Of a DNA stretch of 8,111 nucleotides, positions 6,589 through 8,111 are shown piece by piece; position 1 is the first letter of the stretch, and every line of letters starts with the position of its first letter. The notes beneath the pieces were generated by a model that saw only the letters and a program-made list of their open reading frames with translations, ran no database searches and had not been told where the DNA came from. Source of the DNA: Candidatus Peregrinibacteria bacterium (GTDB taxonomy: Bacteria; Patescibacteriota; Gracilibacteria; UBA1369); contig WJLA01000047.1 in assembly GCA_014728765.1 (NCBI GenBank), positions 1-8,111 on the forward strand. The letters run 5' to 3'. A program made the position numbers and the translations under genes.

Positions 6589-7098
6589 TTACTTTTGAGG
6601 GATTAAAATCATTGAAATATTGTTTCCTTGGCGTCTGGGTTCAGATTCAATCGCAGCATGCTCTTTAATTCTTTCATAAAAGTCTTTAACTTTTTGAATT
6701 CCCATATCAGCCATGGCCGCTTCTCTCCCCTTCAGCATCAGCATAACTTTTACGCTATTTTTCTGCTTAAGGAACTTTTCCGCATTTTTTGCTTTTACCT
6801 TAATATCATGTTCATCAATTCTGAGTGTAAGCCTGATCACCTTTAATTCGGTTTTCTTTTGCATCTTACGATGCTTTTGTTCATTTTTCTTTTGGCGATA
6901 CAGATACTTTCCATAATCAAGAATTTTACATACAGGCGGTTTTGCAAGTGGAGCAACCTCCACCAAATCCACTCCTGCTTCTTCAGCCAGTTGTAAGGCC
7001 TCCCCAATAGGCTTTTCTCCAAGCTGATTTTCATCCTCATCGATCAGTCTGACGATGGGTGCCTTGATTTGTTGATTAAGTCTATGTTGCTTACTGAT
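6589..7098 (-). CDS. infC: Translation initiation factor IF-3, probable AUC start
   Basis: IF-3 binds the 30S subunit, blocks premature 50S joining and checks the start codon. The N-domain includes RLNQQIKAPIVRLIDE and DLVEVAPLAKPPVCKILDYG; the linker is Lys-rich; the C-domain includes VIRLTLRIDEHD and ends NNISMILIPQK. The frame stays open upstream to an ATG at 7185, but that ATG lies inside the predicted promoter and encodes a hydrophobic, non-homologous extension. A second ATG at 7134 would add MLSQLYFFIFTF. Starting at ATC (7098) gives a 169-aa protein, the normal size, whose ISKQHRLNQQIKA aligns without gaps to the B. subtilis IF-3 start (SKDFIINEQIRA, from memory). Rare AUU/AUC starts are a known infC trait linked to IF-3 autoregulation. 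The gene identity is certain; the start is inferred. It is the first gene of infC-rpmI-rplT. Confidence 0.9.
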   Translation of the reverse strand: MSKQHRLNQQIKAPIVRLIDEDENQLGEKPIGEALQLAEEAGVDLVEVAPLAKPPVCKILDYGKYLYRQKKNEQKHRKMQKKTELKVIRLTLRIDEHDIKVKAKNAEKFLKQKNSVKVMLMLKGREAAMADMGIQKVKDFYERIKEHAAIESEPRRQGNNISMILIPQK

Positions 7099-7132
7099 AA
7101 AGGTAAAAATAAAAAAATAAAGTTGCGACAGC

Positions 7133-7155
7133 ATCGAGTCTTCGACAAACTCGAT
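7133..7155 (-). promoter_or_regulatory. Hairpin at the predicted 5' end of the infC mRNA
   Basis: On the minus strand, ATCGAGTTT (7155-7147) pairs with AGACTCGAT (7141-7133) over 9 bp including one G-U, with a 5-nt loop GTCGA. The predicted transcription start (about 7156) coincides with the stem base. A U-rich stretch (7124-7099) follows and leads to the proposed AUC start. The sequence is clearly more GC-rich than its surroundings. Confidence 0.55.
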
Positions 7156-7163
7156 CGAGTGTG

Positions 7164-7192
7164 AATATAAGAAACTTATGCCCAAAAGTCAA
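7164..7192 (-). promoter_or_regulatory. infC: Promoter of the infC-rpmI-rplT operon
   Basis: On the minus strand TTGACT (7192-7187) and TATATT (7169-7164) each match sigma70 consensus at 5 of 6 positions, with an ideal 17-bp spacer. Transcription should start near 7156, giving a leader of about 58 nt before the proposed AUC start at 7098. A perfect 12-bp palindrome, ACTCGATCGAGT (7149-7160), overlaps the predicted start site and could be an operator. Confidence 0.6.
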
Positions 7193-7195
7193 ATT

Positions 7196-7224
7196 TTTAT
7201 ACTAATTTTTTGATTTTTTATAAT
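7196..7224 (+). promoter_or_regulatory. Candidate promoter for the lipoprotein/M23 peptidase pair
   Basis: A perfect TATAAT (7219-7224) sits 17 bp after TTTATA (7196-7201, 4 of 6). The predicted start is near 7231, with a leader of about 66 nt. It is divergent from the infC promoter; the two -35 boxes are only 3 bp apart. Confidence 0.45.
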
Positions 7225-7246
7225 TTTTTAATAGTAAGGCTCTAAA

Positions 7247-7272
7247 TTCAAGCCATGCCGTGAATGGTTGAA
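7247..7272 (+). promoter_or_regulatory. Bulged hairpin in the lipoprotein gene leader
   Basis: TTCAA (7247-7251) plus CCAT (7253-7256) pair with ATGG (7264-7267) plus TTGAA (7268-7272). This gives 9 bp with a single bulged G7252 and a 7-nt loop. A smaller alternative stem, GGCT/AGCC (7238-7241 with 7251-7254), competes for the same left arm. It lies between the predicted transcription start and the SD. No known riboswitch is recognised. Confidence 0.35.
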
Positions 7273-7288
7273 CCTTGAAATTTAACCT

Positions 7289-7293
7289 GAGGA
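7289..7293 (+). promoter_or_regulatory. Shine-Dalgarno site of the lipoprotein gene
   Basis: GAGGA lies 3 nt before the ATG at 7297, a strong anti-SD match at slightly short spacing. With the site before 7758 it is one of only two clear SDs in the window. Confidence 0.6.
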
Positions 7294-7296
7294 ATC

Positions 7297-7755
7297 ATGA
7301 AAAATCTAACAATATTTATCATTATAGTATATGTCTTTGCAGGTTGCGGCCTGAATCAAGAAAGCAATCAAGATGACCTGAGACAAATTTCCAATTATGA
7401 GCAAAACATTATTGTCAAAACCGATCAGGGAAAACTTATTTCAATCAGCATTTGGCCTTATGGAAAAATTACCGAAGATCAAAACGCTGAATCTGTAGCC
7501 ATATCGAAATATCAACATCTGCAAAATATCTGCCAAGAAATTCAATGTGTGAAAGAGCCTACTTTTAAGGAGTTAATAATCAATGAAAATCAAATTTTCG
7601 CAGTTTCAGATTATCAGCCTTCTTATGAAGGCTACTTTCTGCCCTATAATTATTTATACTACCAAAAAGACGGCTATATCAAAATAATTCACTACTCCGG
7701 CGGTGAACCTGAAGAAAACCACGACTCCATAATTGAACTGTTGTCAGGAGCATAA
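7297..7755 (+). CDS. Hypothetical small lipoprotein
   Basis: A 152-aa protein of unrecognised family. Residues 1-16 form a short signal peptide (basic MKN, then a hydrophobic run IFIIIVYVF) ending in a lipobox FAGC, with C17 as the lipidation site, so it is probably anchored on the outer membrane face. The mature part is Tyr/Gln/Glu-rich. It has a beta-rich-looking stretch around 36-53 (NIIVKTDQGKLISISIW), a C-x4-C pair (C79, C84) that could form a disulfide, and an aromatic cluster PYNYLYYQKDGY (116-127). The start is supported by the SD and by the fit of the signal peptide. The next gene, an M23-type peptidase, begins 2 nt after its stop with its own SD, so the two form an operon. A role beside the peptidase at the envelope is plausible but inferred from position only. 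Confidence 0.8.
   Translation: MKNLTIFIIIVYVFAGCGLNQESNQDDLRQISNYEQNIIVKTDQGKLISISIWPYGKITEDQNAESVAISKYQHLQNICQEIQCVKEPTFKELIINENQIFAVSDYQPSYEGYFLPYNYLYYQKDGYIKIIHYSGGEPEENHDSIIELLSGA
7746..7750 (+). promoter_or_regulatory. Shine-Dalgarno site that fixes the GTG start at 7758
   Basis: AGGAG, placed in the last codons of the lipoprotein gene, sits 7 nt before GTG (7758-7760), the optimal spacing. It supports a non-ATG start that opens directly into a signal peptide. Confidence 0.7.
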
Positions 7756-7757
7756 TT

Positions 7758-8111
7758 GTGAAATATATTTTTTTGATTTTGTTGCTTTTGGTGGCCGGAA
7801 AAGCTCAGGCTCAGACCAAAAGCGGTAAATATTCAGATTTCAGCTTCGACGAAATTCCCATAGGCAATTTCTATGAAAGATCGCAATTGCCATTGAGAGA
7901 ATACTATCGAACTCAAGAATACAATAATCCGAAGTCGGGTGGTTGGTGCTTTCATCAAAACAATCAATATTCTGCCACTTCCGAAAGTTGCAATCAGCAC
8001 AAAATCTATTTTGGACATGATGGAGTTGATTTAACGGTTCCGGGATCACGACTTGGTCAAGAAGCTGTGTTTTCCATACAAAACGGACTTGTGGTCGCCT
8101 CCATTTCCATG
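7758..8111 (+). CDS. Secreted M23 (LytM-type) metallopeptidase, 3'-truncated by window edge
   Basis: The frame opens at GTG 7758 and stays open for 118 codons to the last base. Residues 1-18 are a signal peptide (MKYIFLILLLLVAGKAQA) with a likely AQA/Q cleavage after residue 18 and no lipobox Cys, so the protein should be released or cell-surface. HDGVD (87-91) followed by VPGSRLGQEAVFSIQNGLVVA matches the first zinc-binding block of M23 peptidases (HxxxD, here H87 and D91) and the conserved strand-turn-strand before the second block. The C-terminal HxH ligands lie beyond the window, so activity cannot be judged. Two Cys (C64, C78) before the domain might form a disulfide. M23 enzymes cut peptide cross-links in peptidoglycan. 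It is the second gene of an operon with the upstream lipoprotein (2-nt gap, own SD). The M23 call rests on one motif block. Confidence 0.75.
   Translation, partial: MKYIFLILLLLVAGKAQAQTKSGKYSDFSFDEIPIGNFYERSQLPLREYYRTQEYNNPKSGGWCFHQNNQYSATSESCNQHKIYFGHDGVDLTVPGSRLGQEAVFSIQNGLVVASISM

Noticed and set aside
7100..7155. Hairpin plus T-rich stretch before infC as a transcription attenuator
   Set aside because: About 10 nt separate the stem from the first T run, so it does not fit an intrinsic terminator. I treat it as a 5' hairpin instead.
7099..7185. Upstream part of the infC frame (ATG at 7185) as coding sequence
   Set aside because: It overlaps a well-formed promoter and encodes a hydrophobic stretch unlike any IF-3 N-terminus. 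I placed the start at 7098.
7833..8049. Minus-strand open frames opposite the M23-type gene
   Set aside because: The plus strand carries a signal peptide, an SD and a zinc-binding HxxxD motif. The minus frames have no start signal or motif.

Overview
The window is AT-rich, densely coded bacterial DNA read with the standard genetic code. The gene set is a Lys-rich VanW protein, YtxH-like and TPR proteins, a short cyclophilin lipoprotein and a degenerate RNase Y, mostly without Shine-Dalgarno (SD) sites. This suggests a Patescibacteria/CPR-type genome, but that is an inference: no 16S rRNA or other decisive marker is present. No tRNA, rRNA, CRISPR, insertion sequence or phage gene was seen.

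Left part (1-3561, + strand): the 3' part of an RNase Y-family gene (rny), then a promoter-like sequence, a small YtxH-type membrane protein, and one base later a 695-aa membrane-anchored VanW-domain protein. Middle (3580-5324, - strand): holB (DNA polymerase III delta') with a TPR membrane protein overlapping its stop (ATGA). A 101-bp divergent spacer separates holB from a cyclophilin-type peptidyl-prolyl isomerase lipoprotein (5426-5965, +). A bidirectional terminator closes that gene and, from the other side, the classical translation operon infC-rpmI-rplT (7098-6027, -). Back-to-back promoters around 7164-7224 drive infC leftward and a lipoprotein plus M23-peptidase pair rightward. The peptidase gene has a GTG start and runs off the window end.

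Functional themes: translation (IF-3, L35, L20), replication clamp loading (delta'), RNA decay (RNase Y relative) and the cell envelope (VanW, M23 peptidase, two lipoproteins, TPR and YtxH membrane proteins). Nothing forms an obviously new multigene system. The points most worth a second look are: (1) the RNase Y relative has lost the His of its HD motif and the second Gly of its KH GXXG loop; (2) infC appears to start at AUC, with a predicted transcript that begins directly at a 9-bp hairpin; (3) several genes have -10 boxes only 11-13 bp from the start codon, suggesting near-leaderless mRNAs, while only the rightmost envelope genes have clear SD sites.
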